DNA of 64,000 bases from positions 496,001 to 560,000 of the forward strand of contig NZ_BLPF01000003.1 in NCBI RefSeq assembly GCF_011764425.1, written 5' to 3'. Origin of the DNA: Phytohabitans houttuyneae. GTDB taxonomy: Bacteria; Actinomycetota; Actinomycetes; Mycobacteriales; Micromonosporaceae. Below are positions 35,533 to 46,900 of the stretch, piece after piece (position 1 is the first letter of the stretch; the number at the start of each line of letters is the position of its first letter). The notes below the pieces were generated by a model. It was given only the letters and a program-made list of their open reading frames with translations, searched no databases and was not told the origin of the DNA. The position numbers and the translations under genes were made by a program.

Positions 35533-36309
35533 GTGTTAGCACGGATTGTTGGCGCCGGCGCGCTGTTGGTGGGCGCGGTGCTGGCGCCGGCTCAGCCGGC
35601 GGGTGCGGCGGTAACCCCGCTCAAGGCGTCGGTCGTATGCGACGCCGCCACCGACACGGTCACTGCCAGCATCGTGGGCGATGCCTTCACCGAAGGTAGC
35701 CGCGTCACCGTCCACTTCGACGTGATCGCTGGCACCTACGTCAGCGCGACAACCCAGGGCCACATCCCTGAGAAGAACACCCGGGTGACGAAGCAGGCGA
35801 CGGTGTCCGGCGGCAGTCTCTCGGTCATCGGGTACCAGCGGGCCTGGCCCTCGGCCAGCTATCGCTTCTACACCGAGACGGTGCGCGTCACGGTGCGCGA
35901 CGACGCGACCGGTGTCGCCGTCCAGCGCGAGGGGTACTGCGCGTACGACACCCGCACGACGTACACGTTCACGTGCGACCAGGCGACCCAGACGCTGCGG
36001 CTGGTCGTGGCGGGCGGCGGTTACCTGGCGAACGCGGCCATCCGCGTGGTGTACACGCAGTCGTACGTCTCGCAGTACCGCCCAGAAGACCTGCGCTGGG
36101 GCACGACGTTGCCGGAAAAGGGCTACGGGGTGCGGGTCGCGGCCGACGGCAGCTGGTCGCACGTGGGTTACGAGGCGCGGGCCGGCGCCACGCCGCCTCA
36201 CTACCTGTACGTCCATTTCGGCGTTCGCATCGAGCAGTACTACGACGGCATGCCCTTGGTGGTCGGGCGTGGCGAGGCGAGCTGCCTTTACAGCGACGGC
36301 AGCCGATGA
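35533..36309 (+). CDS. secreted protein of unknown function with a TTA codon at position 2
   Basis: A 258-residue protein with a Sec signal (VLARIVGAGALLVGAVLAPA, cleaved near AGA-A). The mature part looks like two related beta domains: ASVVCDAATDTVTASIVGDA and YTFTCDQATQTLRLVVAGGG begin them, and each holds Cys and aromatic residues. I do not recognise the family. The start is GTG with GGAAGGG upstream; an in-frame extension to 35452 lacks a ribosome-binding site. The second codon is the rare TTA, making translation potentially dependent on the bldA leucyl-tRNA. It sits between the SARP gene and the thioesterase, so it may belong to the cluster (resistance, export or developmental role unknown). 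Confidence 0.75.
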   Translation: MLARIVGAGALLVGAVLAPAQPAGAAVTPLKASVVCDAATDTVTASIVGDAFTEGSRVTVHFDVIAGTYVSATTQGHIPEKNTRVTKQATVSGGSLSVIGYQRAWPSASYRFYTETVRVTVRDDATGVAVQREGYCAYDTRTTYTFTCDQATQTLRLVVAGGGYLANAAIRVVYTQSYVSQYRPEDLRWGTTLPEKGYGVRVAADGSWSHVGYEARAGATPPHYLYVHFGVRIEQYYDGMPLVVGRGEASCLYSDGSR

Positions 36310-36369
36310 TCATCGAGGGTGGGGCGCCCCTGGCTACCTGAAGACGGCGAATTGTCGGCTGTATGAATC

Positions 36370-36429
36370 ACGGTGAGCGCGGGTAGGTCGCTGCCGTTGG
36401 GAATTCCGGCCAGCCGGCTGGCTCACCGT
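36370..36429. promoter_or_regulatory. nested palindromes immediately upstream of the thioesterase start
   Basis: A 9-bp inverted repeat ACGGTGAGC (36370-36378) / GCTCACCGT (36421-36429) encloses a perfect 14-bp palindrome GCCAGCCGGCTGGC (36409-36422), whose right half overlaps the outer right arm. The outer right arm ends one base before the GGAGG ribosome-binding site (36431-36435). It could be an operator or a 5'-leader hairpin controlling the biosynthetic operon. Confidence 0.45.
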
Positions 36430-36442
36430 AGGAGGCGGACAG

Positions 36443-37180
36443 GTGCGTGGAACATACGCGGCGGGGGTGGTCTGGCCATCGCCACGGCCGGAGGCGGCGC
36501 GGGTCCTGGTGTGCTTCACGTACTGCGGGGGTGGGCCGGCGGCGTACCGGGGATGGATGGGCGCTCTGCCCGCGGACGTGGACCTGGCACTCGTCTGCCT
36601 GCCCGGGCGGGAGCGCCGGATGGCGGAGCCGCCCGCGCAGCGGTGGGACGACCTGATGCGTGAGGCGCTCTCGGCGGCGCGCTCGGTCACCGCGCGGCCG
36701 TACGTGCTGTTCGGGCACAGCATGGGCGCCTGGGTCGCGTACGAGGCCGCGCTCGGGTTGGCCGCCGGCGGGCGCGGGCCCGAGGCACTCGTCGTCTCGG
36801 CCGCGAACGCGCCCAGCCGGGCCAGCGAGGAGCGGTTGCGCCCGCCGACGTCGCGCGCCGGTGACGAGGAGTTGCTGGGCTGGATGTCGAGGGCCGGCCA
36901 GCTGCCGCCGGCCGTGCTCGCCGACGACGGGCTGCGCCAGATGGCCCTCGACCTGTACCGGGCGGACAGGCGTGCCGCCGAGTCGTACGACTTCGTGCCC
37001 GGGCGGACCGTGGCCTGCCCGGTGCGCCGCCTTGCGGGGGAGGAGGACGCGGACGTGGACCCCGTCGACGGCGGGTGGTCGGCGCTGGCGGGCGGGGTGT
37101 ATCGGGCGGAGGTCCTGCCCGGCGGCCACTTCTACACCGAGAAGGTGTGGGAGATGCTTCCGCTTTATATGGGCATTTAA
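36443..37180 (+). CDS. type II (editing) thioesterase
   Basis: A 245-residue alpha/beta-hydrolase of the external thioesterase family found with NRPS and PKS systems. It has VLVCFTYCGGGPAAYRGWMG (oxyanion loop), nucleophile elbow YVLFGHSMGAWVAYE (Ser about residue 93), an acidic residue in AGEEDADVDP and H in LPGGHFYTEK. It removes misprimed or stalled acyl groups from carrier-protein phosphopantetheine arms. The GTG is preceded by GGAGG at seven bases. It is the first gene of the presumed biosynthetic operon, 175 bp before the PBP-type hydrolase. Confidence 0.92.
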   Translation: MRGTYAAGVVWPSPRPEAARVLVCFTYCGGGPAAYRGWMGALPADVDLALVCLPGRERRMAEPPAQRWDDLMREALSAARSVTARPYVLFGHSMGAWVAYEAALGLAAGGRGPEALVVSAANAPSRASEERLRPPTSRAGDEELLGWMSRAGQLPPAVLADDGLRQMALDLYRADRRAAESYDFVPGRTVACPVRRLAGEEDADVDPVDGGWSALAGGVYRAEVLPGGHFYTEKVWEMLPLYMGI

Positions 37181-37355
37181 CGGGCGCACGCGCGCGTAAT
37201 ACCGTCGCTGTGCAGTCTCAAACCCCTCGTTTGTCACTACCCACGGTGACTTCATCACGGGAGATCAATGACGGGCGGCACTTGTTGGCGGCACCCCGAA
37301 ACTCGGAGGCTGACACAGACGAACGGTCAGTGTCATCCAGCCGGAAGGGGCTTGC

Positions 37356-38885
37356 GTGGTGGAGAAGCGAAGTGCAGAGGGGGCCGCGACCACGTGGTTT
37401 CTCAGCGCACGTACGCGCGTGGGGACAACCGGCGCCCCTCTCACCACTGCCGGCGGGGCGCGTCCGGGTAATCCTCGGATCCGCCCGGCCGGCGGGCCGC
37501 CCAGCTCGCCCGGCGGGCACACGGGCGGCGGGCCGCTGCCGGCCGCCGCGCTGCCCCTGCTGCAGGCGCGGCTGGCGGCGCTGACCCGGCGATACGCCGT
37601 ACCCGGGGCTCAGCTGGCCGTACACCGCCGGGGCACGACCGTCGCGATCGAGGTCGGCGAGCTGGAGCAGCGGACCGGCCGGCCGATGAGCCGGGACAGT
37701 GCCGTCCCGCTCGGCTCGATCACCAAGACCCTCACCGCCGCCCTGGCCCTCATCCTCGTCGCCGACGGCGACCTCGACCTGGACGCGCCGGTCGGTGAGT
37801 ACCTGCCCGAGCTCGACGGGCTTGGCGACGAGGTGACGCTCCGGCGCCTGCTCAGCCACACCGCCGGGCTCGCCTCCGGCCCCGACTCCGCCGACGTCGA
37901 CGGCGTTCCGGTGCGCCGCTACCTGGCCGACCACTGCCGCGCCGCCGACCTCGTGCTGCCGCCAGGCACGGGGTTCTCGTACTCCAACGCCGGTTACGTC
38001 ACGGTCGGTGCGCTCATCGCGGAAGCGACCGGGATGGACTGGGCCGAGTCGATCTCCGCCATCCTGCTCGAGCCGCTGGGCATCGTCCCGGCGTTCGCGA
38101 TCGACGGCGGCTCCACCACCGGCCGGCCCATCGCCACCGGGCACGCGAGCGGCGGCGGTCGGGCACGCCCGGTCCGCCAGACGCTCGCGCTCGTCGAGTC
38201 CGCCACCGGAGCACTCGCGGGGAGCGCCACGGACCTCGTCCGGCTCGGCGCGGCGCTGATCCAGCCGGCCGCCCGGGGCCCGCTGCCCGCCGAGCAGGCC
38301 GCGTGGATGCGCACGCCCGAGCCGGCCGCCGACCCGTTCGGCCTGGCCGACGGCTGGGGACTCGGCCTGGCCCTGTTCGAACACGACGGCCGGCGCTGGG
38401 TCGGCCACGACGGCAACGGCTTCGGCACCGCGTGCTACCTGCGCGCCGATCCCGTCGACGGGTGGGTCGTCGCGTTCACCAGCAACGGCACCGGCGGCGC
38501 CGCGCTGTGGCGCGACCTGTGCGCCCAGCTGCGCATGCTCGGCGTGCCACTGGGCGACGCGGGCGCCGACGATGTCGCCGCCGCGCCGGTGGTGGCGGTC
38601 CCGTGGGGGTGCGCCGGCACGTACGCCAACGGTGGCGTCGAGTTCGAGGTCTTCGCGCGGGACGGGCACGCCGTCCTCGCCGTCGACGACGCACCGCCGG
38701 TACCGATGACGTTCCACGATGGACTTGTCTTCTCCGTGCCAGACCCGGAGTCCGGCCGGCTCGTGCGCGGCGGGAGGTTCCGCCGCGACCCCGGCACCGG
38801 GGTCATCGACGCCCTGCAGATCGGCGGGCGCGTGGCCCGCCGCGACCGGACCGCACCGATTCGGCGCGCATCGATGATCGCCTGA
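37356..38885 (+). CDS. PBP/class C beta-lactamase-fold serine hydrolase, candidate stand-alone peptide cyclase
   Basis: A 509-residue serine hydrolase. The SxxK motif is S121-ITK124 (GSITKTLT), the YxN motif Y209-SN211 (FSYSNAGY), and the third motif H351-DG (VGHDGNGFG). About 120 C-terminal residues ([16 protein letters not shown]...) form a separate beta, lipocalin-like domain. No signal peptide is seen; the first ~60 residues are Gly/Pro-rich and low-complexity. Cytoplasmic enzymes of this layout next to NRPS genes include the PBP-type thioesterases (SurE type) that offload and cyclise peptides in trans. A plain esterase or a resistance peptidase is the alternative. The GTG has GGAAGGGG five bases upstream. 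NRPS1 follows after 83 bp. Confidence 0.85.
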   Translation: MVEKRSAEGAATTWFLSARTRVGTTGAPLTTAGGARPGNPRIRPAGGPPSSPGGHTGGGPLPAAALPLLQARLAALTRRYAVPGAQLAVHRRGTTVAIEVGELEQRTGRPMSRDSAVPLGSITKTLTAALALILVADGDLDLDAPVGEYLPELDGLGDEVTLRRLLSHTAGLASGPDSADVDGVPVRRYLADHCRAADLVLPPGTGFSYSNAGYVTVGALIAEATGMDWAESISAILLEPLGIVPAFAIDGGSTTGRPIATGHASGGGRARPVRQTLALVESATGALAGSATDLVRLGAALIQPAARGPLPAEQAAWMRTPEPAADPFGLADGWGLGLALFEHDGRRWVGHDGNGFGTACYLRADPVDGWVVAFTSNGTGGAALWRDLCAQLRMLGVPLGDAGADDVAAAPVVAVPWGCAGTYANGGVEFEVFARDGHAVLAVDDAPPVPMTFHDGLVFSVPDPESGRLVRGGRFRRDPGTGVIDALQIGGRVARRDRTAPIRRASMIA

Positions 38886-38968
38886 TCCCCGTTCACTTCC
38901 GTCCCTGCGGCCGCCCGCGCCCACACCGGCGCGGGCGAGGCATGGACGCGCCCGAAAGGTGTTCCCTC

Positions 38969-40900
38969 ATGGAGACGATCGCGCCTGCCCGGCCCGCATC
39001 CGACCCCGACGACGGCCTTTCCGCGAGATCGCCGGCGGGCGTGACGGCGGCCGGCGCAACCGCCGACGTGCCGGCCGCGACCCTTGCCGAGCTGGTCGAG
39101 GCGCAGGTGGCCCGCACGCCCGCCGCGCCCGCGGTGCTCGCCGGCGACCGCGCGCTCACGTTCGCCGAGCTTGACGCGGCGGCGAACCGGCTCGCGCACG
39201 TGCTCATCGGCTGGGGCGTCGGCCCGGAGGCGCTGGTCGCGCTCGTGCTGCCGCGGTCGGTGGAGGGGATCGTGGCGCGGCTCGCCGTGGCCAAGGCGGG
39301 CGGCGCGTTCCTGCCGGTCGACCCGGCGTACCCCGCCGAGCGGATCACGGCCATGCTCGCCGACGCGCGGGCCGCGGTGACGCTGACCCTCGCGGAACTG
39401 GCCGCCGTGCCGCCGCCGGGCGGGAGGCTCGCCGCGCTGGACGGGGCGGAGGTACGCGAGCTGCTCGCGGCAGCCGCCACACACGCCCCTGTGGACGCCG
39501 ACCGGCGGGCACCGCTGCGGCTGGACCACCCGGCTTACGTGATCTACACCTCCGGCTCGACCGGGCGGCCCAAGGGCGTGGTGGTCACCCATCGAGGGCT
39601 GGCGAACTTCTCCGCCGCGGAGATCGAGCACTACGCGGTACGCCCCGGTGACCGCGTGCTGCAGCTGTCGTCGCCGAGCTTCGACGCGTCGGTGCTGGAG
39701 CTGTGCATGTCGCTGCCGGCCGGTGCGGCGCTGGTCGTGCCGCCGCCGGGCGTACTGCTCGGCGACGACCTCGTGCGCGCCCTCGCCGACGGCCGGGTGA
39801 CGCACGCGCTGGTGCCGCCGGCGGCTCTGGCCACTGTGGACTCAGCCGCCGGGCTACCGGACTTCGGCACGGTCATCGTCGGCGGCGAGGCGTGTTCGGC
39901 GGAGCTGGTACGTGACTGGGCAGCGGGCCGCCGGCTGATCAACTCGTACGGCCCGACGGAGTGCACGGTCGTGGCGACGTGGTCGGATCCGCTCACCGCG
40001 GACGGCTCGGCGCCGCCGATCGGTCACGCTCTTCCGCACACTCAGGTGTACGTGCTGGACGACAACCTGCGTCCGGTGCCGGCGGGTGCGGTGGGTGAGC
40101 TGTACGTGGCCGGCGTCGGCCTGGCGCGCGGATACCTGAACCGGCCGGGTTTGACCGCGCAGCGGTTTGTCGCCGACCCGTTCGCCACCAGCCCAGCGCG
40201 GATGTACCGCACCGGCGACCTGGTGTGCCAGCGACCGGACGGGCAGCTGGACTACCGCGGTCGGGTTGACGAGCAGGTGCAGATCCGCGGGTTCCGGGTG
40301 GAGCCGGGCGAGGTCGAGGCCGCGCTCGCCGCGCACCCCGCCGTGCGGCAGGCCGCGGTGGTCGGGCGTCCCGCGCCCGGCGGCACCGGCGTACGGCTCG
40401 TCGGCTACGTCGTGGTCACGCCCGGCGCGACCGCCCCGACCGCCGGGCAGCTGCGCGCGTTCCTCGCCGAAACGCTGCCCGACTACCTGATCCCGGCGGC
40501 GTTCGTCGCGTTGCCGGCCCTGCCGGTCACCACGAACGGCAAGCTGGACCGCCGGGCCCTGCCGGAGCCCGACCCGACCGCCGACGCCGGCCGCCCGGCG
40601 GGCGTCGCGCCGCGCACCGGCGCCGAGGCCGCGCTCGCCCGGATCTGGGCCGAGGTGCTGCAGGTGACCGACGTCGGCGCCGACGAGGACTTCTTCGCGC
40701 TGGGCGGCGACTCGATCAGCGCGTACCGGGCGGTGGCCCGGGCTCGTGAGGCCTTCGGCGTCGAGCTGTCCACCCGGGCACTGTTCGACGCGCCGACCGT
40801 CGCCCAGCTCGCGGCGCGCATCGCGGCCGCCACGAGCGGCGGGGCGGACCTCGGCGCCGGCATCCCGTCCGCGCCGCGGCGGGTTCTGCCGGGGCGGGGA
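38969..40900 (+). other. NRPS1 module 1: A1-T1 (loading)
   Basis: A1 about 39081-40575, T1 about 40605-40825 ([11 protein letters not shown]). The adenylation pocket residues I extract by alignment to GrsA are DALLIGSVV(K). I cannot assign a monomer with confidence; the pocket is hydrophobic. The same ten residues occur in module 5. No C domain precedes it, so this is the chain-initiating module, and no E follows, so residue 1 should be L (or achiral). Confidence 0.85.
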
Positions 40901-43900
40901 GAGGCGGTGCCGCTCTCGCCGGCGCAGCGGCGGCTGTGGGTCCTGCACGACCTGACCGGCGGCGACACCGAGTACAACACCGGCGTCGCGCTGCGGCTGG
41001 CCGGCGATCTCGACGCTGCCGCGTTGCGGACGGCGCTGGACGCGCTGGTGGCCCGGCACGAGGCGCTGCGCACGACGTTCGCCACCGTCGACGGCGAACC
41101 GGTGCAGATCGTCGCCCCCGAGGGGCACATCCCGCTGCGCACCGTCGAAGCTTCCGGGCAGTCCGATGTGGACGCCGCGCTGGAGGAGGAGCTGCGCCGC
41201 CCGTTCGACCTCGAACGCGGGCCGCTGACCCGGGCGCTGCTGGTGCGGCTCGACCCCGCCGAGCACGTGCTGCTCGTCAGCCAGCACCACATCGTCACCG
41301 ACGGCTGGTCCGTGCGGGTCCTCGTCGACGAGCTGGCCGACCTGTACGCCGGCGGGCACCCCGGCGGTCCGGCCGTGCAGTACCCGGACTACGCGGCCTG
41401 GGCGCGCGAGCAGAGCACCCCCGACGCCCTCGCGCCGCACCTGGCGTACTGGCGCGAACGGCTGGCCGGGCTGCCCCCGCTGGACCTGCCGACCGACCGC
41501 CCCCGGCCGCCGGTGCGCACCACGGCCGGCGCTGCCGTGCGGCGGGAGCTGCCGGCACCGCTGGTGCGGGCGCTCGCCGACCTGGGCAGGGCCCACGGCG
41601 CCACGCTGTTCATGACGCTGACCGCGGCGGTGCAGCTGCTGCTGGCGCGCCAGACCGGCCAGAGCGACGTGGCCGTCGGCACGGTCACGTCCGGGCGCGG
41701 CCGGCCGGAGCTCGACGGCATTCTGGGCTTCTTCATCAACACGCTCGTGCTCCGCTCCACTGTGGATGAGGAGCGCGCCTTCGCCGACCTGCTCGACCAG
41801 GTGCGCGGCACGGTGCTGGAGGCCTTCGAGCACGACGCGGTCCCGTTCGACCGGCTGGTCGAGCAGTTGCAGCCCGAGCGCGACCCGAGCCGTACCCCGC
41901 TGGTGCAGGCGCTGGTGGTGCTCCAGGAGGAGATGACGCGCCCGCGCGAGCGCGGCGGGCTGCGGCTCAGCGGGTACGACCTGCCCAGACCCGCGGCACG
42001 GTTCGACATCGTCGTCGAGTTCGCCCACCGGGGCGACGCGCTCGACCTCGTCATCGAGTACAACGCCGACCTGTTCCTCGCGCAGAGCGTCGCCCGGCTC
42101 GCCGACCGGCTGGCCGCGCTGCTCGGCCGTGTCGCGGCCAACCCCGACGAGCCGTTGTGCGGCCAGGCGCTGGTGACCGGCGCCGAGCTGCGGGACCTGC
42201 TCGTCGAGCGCAACGACACGGCCGTCGACCTGCCGGCCACCGTGCTGCCGTCGGTGTTCGAGGCGCGCGCGGCGGCCGATCCGCACGCCCCGGCGGTGCG
42301 GCACGGTGCGACGGTGCTGACGTACGGCGAGCTGGACGCGCGAGCCAACCGGCTGGCCCGGCAGCTCGTGGCGCGCGGCGCCGGACCGGAGCGGTTCGTG
42401 GCCATCGCGCTGCCACGCACCCCCGACCTGATCGTCGCGCTGCTGGCGGTGCTCAAGGCTGGCGCGGCGTACCTGCCGATCGACCCCGCGTATCCGGCCG
42501 AGCGGGTCCGCTTCATGCTGGCCGACGCGCGGCCCGCGCTGCTGCTGACCGACGCCGAGGTAGGCGCCCGGCTGCCCGAGACGCCCGGCGTCCCGCGGAT
42601 GAACCCGGCGAGCGAAGCGAGCGCGACCGGCGCAGCCGCGAGGGACGGCGTCCTCACCGACGACGACCGGATCGCGCCGTTGGCGCCCGACCACCCCGCG
42701 TACGTCATCTACACCTCCGGTTCGACCGGCACGCCCAAGGGTGTCGTGGTAGCCCATCGCGGCGCGGTACAACTGGCCGCCTGGGCGGCGGACGCCTTCG
42801 GGCAGCGCGGCCTCAGCGACGTGATCGTGTCGACGTCGCTGAACTTCGACGTGTCCGTGTTCGAGATCTTCTGCCCCTGCTCAACGGCGGCGCCATCGAG
42901 CTGGTGCCGGACGTGCTCGCGCTGGCCCAGCCGCGTACCGAGCCGCGCCGGGCGAGCCTGGTGAGCGCGGTGCCGTCCGCGCTGGCGCCGGTGCTCGCGG
43001 CCGGCATGCGGGACGTGACGGCCGGCGAGGTGGTGCTCGCCGGCGAGGCCCTCGCCCCGCGCACGGTCGAGCAGATCCGCGCGGCCCTGCCCGGCGCCCG
43101 CGTCTCGAACATCTACGGCCCCACCGAGGCGACGGTGTACGCCACCGCCTGGTACTCCGCCGCCGACGACCCGGCCGACCTCGCGCCGCCGATCGGCCGC
43201 CCGATCGCCAACACCCGGGTGTACGTGCTGGACCGGTGGCTGCGGCCGGTGCCGGCCGGCGTGCGCGGCGAGCTGTACCTGGGCGGGCCGCGACTGGCCC
43301 GGGGCTACCTGAACCGGCCCGGGCTGACCGCGCAGCGGTTCGTCGCCGACCCCTTCACCGGGCCAGGCGCGCGGATGTACCGCACCGGTGACGTGGTGCG
43401 CTGGACCGCCGGCGGGCAGCTGGAGTACCTGGGCCGCACCGACCATCAGGTGAAGCTGCGCGGCTTCCGGATCGAGCTCGGCGAGGTCGAGGCCACCCTG
43501 CTGCGCCACGACGCGGTGGCCGAGGCGGTCGCCGTGGTGCGCACCGACCACGGCCACGACCGGCTCGTCGCCTACGTCGTGCCGCGTGGCGGCGCGCCTG
43601 ATCCGGCGCAGCTCAAGGACTTCCTGGCCGCGGCGCTGCCCGCCTACCTGGTGCCGTCGGCCGTCGTGACGCTGGACCGGCTGCCGCTCAACCCGAACGG
43701 CAAGCTCGACCGGCGCGCCCTGCCCGCACCCGACCTGGCCGCGGCGGCCGGATACGTGGCACCGCGCGACGACACCGAGCGCGTGCTGGCCGGCGTGTGG
43801 GCGCAGGTGCTCGGCGCCGAGCGGGTGGGCGTCGACGACAACTTCTTCGAGCTGGGCGGTGACTCGATCCTCAGCATCGAGGTGGTGTCCCGCGCCCGCG

Positions 43901-46900
43901 CCGCCGGGCTCGCGCTCACCTCGCGCGACGTGTTCGCGCACCAGACGGTCGCGGCGCTCGCGCGCCACGCCACGCCGGTCGCGGCACGGGACACGGGCGA
44001 GCAGGGTGCGGTCACCGGGGCGGCGCCGCTCACGCCGGTACAACACTGGTTTTTGGCTTCTGAGCCGCCGCGGCCGGGACACTTCGCGCAGCATCTGGCG
44101 GTCGAGCTGGACCCGGCCGCGGACTCGGCCGCGCTGGCCGCCGCGCTCGCCGCGGTGGTGGCGCAGCACGACGCGCTGCGGATGCGGTTCACCCGCGACA
44201 AGGACGACTGGCGGCAGGAGAACGCGGCCGACGAGACCGCCGCGCTGCTGACCGAGATGGCTCTGTCTGATGTGGACATCGACGCCGTCGCGGGCGAGGT
44301 GGCCGCTGGCATGGAGATCAGCCGCGGGCCACTGCTGCGGGCGGTGCGGGTGCGGTACGGCGGCCAGGAAAGCGACGCCCTGCTGCTCGTCGTGCACCAC
44401 CTCGTCGTCGACGGTGTGTCCTGGCGGATACTGCTGGCCGACCTCGAGCGGGCCTACGAACAGGCCGCGCGTGGCGAGAACGTCGCGCTGGGGGCGAAGA
44501 CCACGCCGTTCCGCGACTGGGCGCGCAGGCTCGCCGAGCACACCGAGGCGGGTGGCTTCGACGGGCAGGTCGGCTACTGGACCGCGCAGCCCGCCGCCGC
44601 ACCCGCGCCGGTGGACCCGGTGTCGGCCACCCGGTCGATCACCGTGCGGCTGGATGCCGCGCGGACCCGGGCGCTGCTGCACGACGTGCCCGGCGCGTAC
44701 CGCACGCAGGTCAACGACTGCCTGCTGGCCGCGCTGGGGCGCGCCTTCGGCGGCGGCACCGTGCGGGTCGACCTGGAGGGGCACGGCCGCGAGGAGATCC
44801 TGCCCGGCCTCGACCTCTCGCGCACGGTGGGCTGGTTCACCGCCATCCACCCCGTCGCGCTGCAGGTGCCGGACGGCGACTGGGGCGCCGCCCTCAAGTC
44901 GGTCAAGGAGCAGCTGCGGGCGGTGCCGGACAAGGGCATCGGCTACGGCGCGCTGCGCTACCTCGCCGGCGTCGCGCTGCCGGACGCGCCGCAGGTGTCG
45001 TTCAACTACCTGGGCCAGCTCGATGGGCTGGGGACCGGGCAAGGCGTGCTGTGCGGCCTGCGAAGCGAGCTGCGGCTGGCCGAGGACCCCACAGCGGCGC
45101 GCCGGCACGCCCTCGACGTCATCGCCCGGGTCACCGGCGGCGAGCTGGACCTGCTCTGGGAGTACTCGCCGTCGGCCTACGACGAGGCGGCGGTGCGCGC
45201 GCTGGCGTCGGCCATGCTCGACGCGCTGTCGGGAATCGTCGAGCACTGCGCGTCGCCGGGCGCCGGCGGGCGCACCCCGTCGGACTTCCCGCTCGTCGAC
45301 CTCGACCAGGCGGAGGTCGACCGGGTGGTCGGCGACGGTCGTGGCGTGGCCGACGTGCTGCCGCTGACCCCGATGCAGGCGGGCATGGTCTTCCACGCGC
45401 TCGCACAGGCCGACCAGGGCGTCTACGTCGAGCAGGCCACCTTCGTGCTGGACGGCGTCACCGACGTCGACCTGCTCGCCCGCGCCTGGCAGGCGACCGT
45501 CGACGGCATCGCGGAGCTGCGCGGCCGGGTGGTCTGGCAGGGCGTGCGCGAGCCCGTGCTGGTGCTCGACCGTGCCGCGCGGCTGGGCGTGGCGACGCTG
45601 GACTGGACCGGTACCTCGCCGGCCGAGCGGGAGGCCGCCCTCGCGGACCTGCTCGCCGAGGACCGGGCGCGCGGCCTCGACCTCGCCGCGGCGCCGCTGG
45701 CGCGCGTCACCCTCATCCGCCTGCCGGACGAGGCGGTACGCGTCATCTGGACGTTCCACCACGTGCTGCTCGACGGGTGGAGCGTGTTCGAGGTGCTGGC
45801 CGAGGTGTTCACCCGGCACGCCGCGCTCGCCGGCGACGGCTCGGCGCAACCGGTGGCGCGGCGGCCGTTCCGGGACTACCTGGCGTGGCGCGGCGGTCAG
45901 GACCGCGAGTCCGCGCTCGGGTACTGGCGGAAGGCGCTCGGCGGGCTGGCCGAGCCCACCGCCCTGCCGTACGACCGGCCGCCCACGCACCGGCACGGCG
46001 CCCGGTCCGTCCACAGTGTCCAGGTCGCGCTCGGCGCGCCGCAGTCCGCGCGGCTGGCCGGGTTCGCCCGGGCGCACGGGCTGACGCTGAGCACGGTCGT
46101 GCAGGGCGCCTGGGCGGTGCTGCTGTCCCGGCACAGCGGCCAGCGTGACGTCTGCTTCGGCACCACGGTCGCCGGCCGGCCGCCCGAGCTGCCGGGCGTC
46201 GCTTCGATGGTCGGCATGTTCATCAACACGCTGCCCACGCGGGTGGACCTCGGTGTACGCCGGCCCCTGGTCGAGTGGCTCGCGGCGCTGCAGGCCGACC
46301 AGACGCAGGCCCGGCAGGACGACCTGTTCTCCCTGCCGCGGCTGCAGGCGCTCGCCGGCGTGCCGGCCGGAACCAACCTGTTCGACAGCATCGTCGTCTT
46401 CGACAACTACCCCATCAACGACGACTCGGCCGCCGCGCACGGCCTTCGGCTGCGCGACCTCACCGCCACGGAGGCCACCAACTACCCGCTCGCCGCCGTG
46501 GTGTCGCCGGGCGAGCAGCTGGCGGTGAGCCTCGGGTACGACCCGGCGCTGTTCGACGAGGCGACCGCGCGGCGCCTGGGCGAGCACCTGTTGCTGCTGC
46601 TCGACGCGATGCCGCGGCACGCGGGGACACCGGCCGACCTGCCCATGCTGGCCGAGGCCGAGCGCGTGCGGGTGCTGCGGGAGTGGAACGACACCGACCA
46701 CCCGGTACCCGACGGCACGGTGCCGGAGCGGTTCGTCGCACAGGCACGGCGCACCCCGTACGCACCCGCCGTGGTCGGCGACGGGCTGTCCGTGACCTAC
46801 GCCGAGCTGGACGCGCGGGCGGACCGGCTCGCCGGGCGCCTGGTATCCCTGGGTGTCCGCGCCGAACAGCCCGTCGGGCTGCTGATGCGCCGAGGGCTCG

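Noticed and set aside
38942-38971. NRPS1 start at the upstream ATG (38942)
   Set aside because: Its GAGG is only two bases from the ATG; the ATG at 38969 has a better-spaced GAAAGG and neither choice affects a domain.
38969-39100. Lipopeptide-type starter condensation domain
   Set aside because: NRPS1 begins directly with an A domain; no C-like HHxxxDG motif precedes it.
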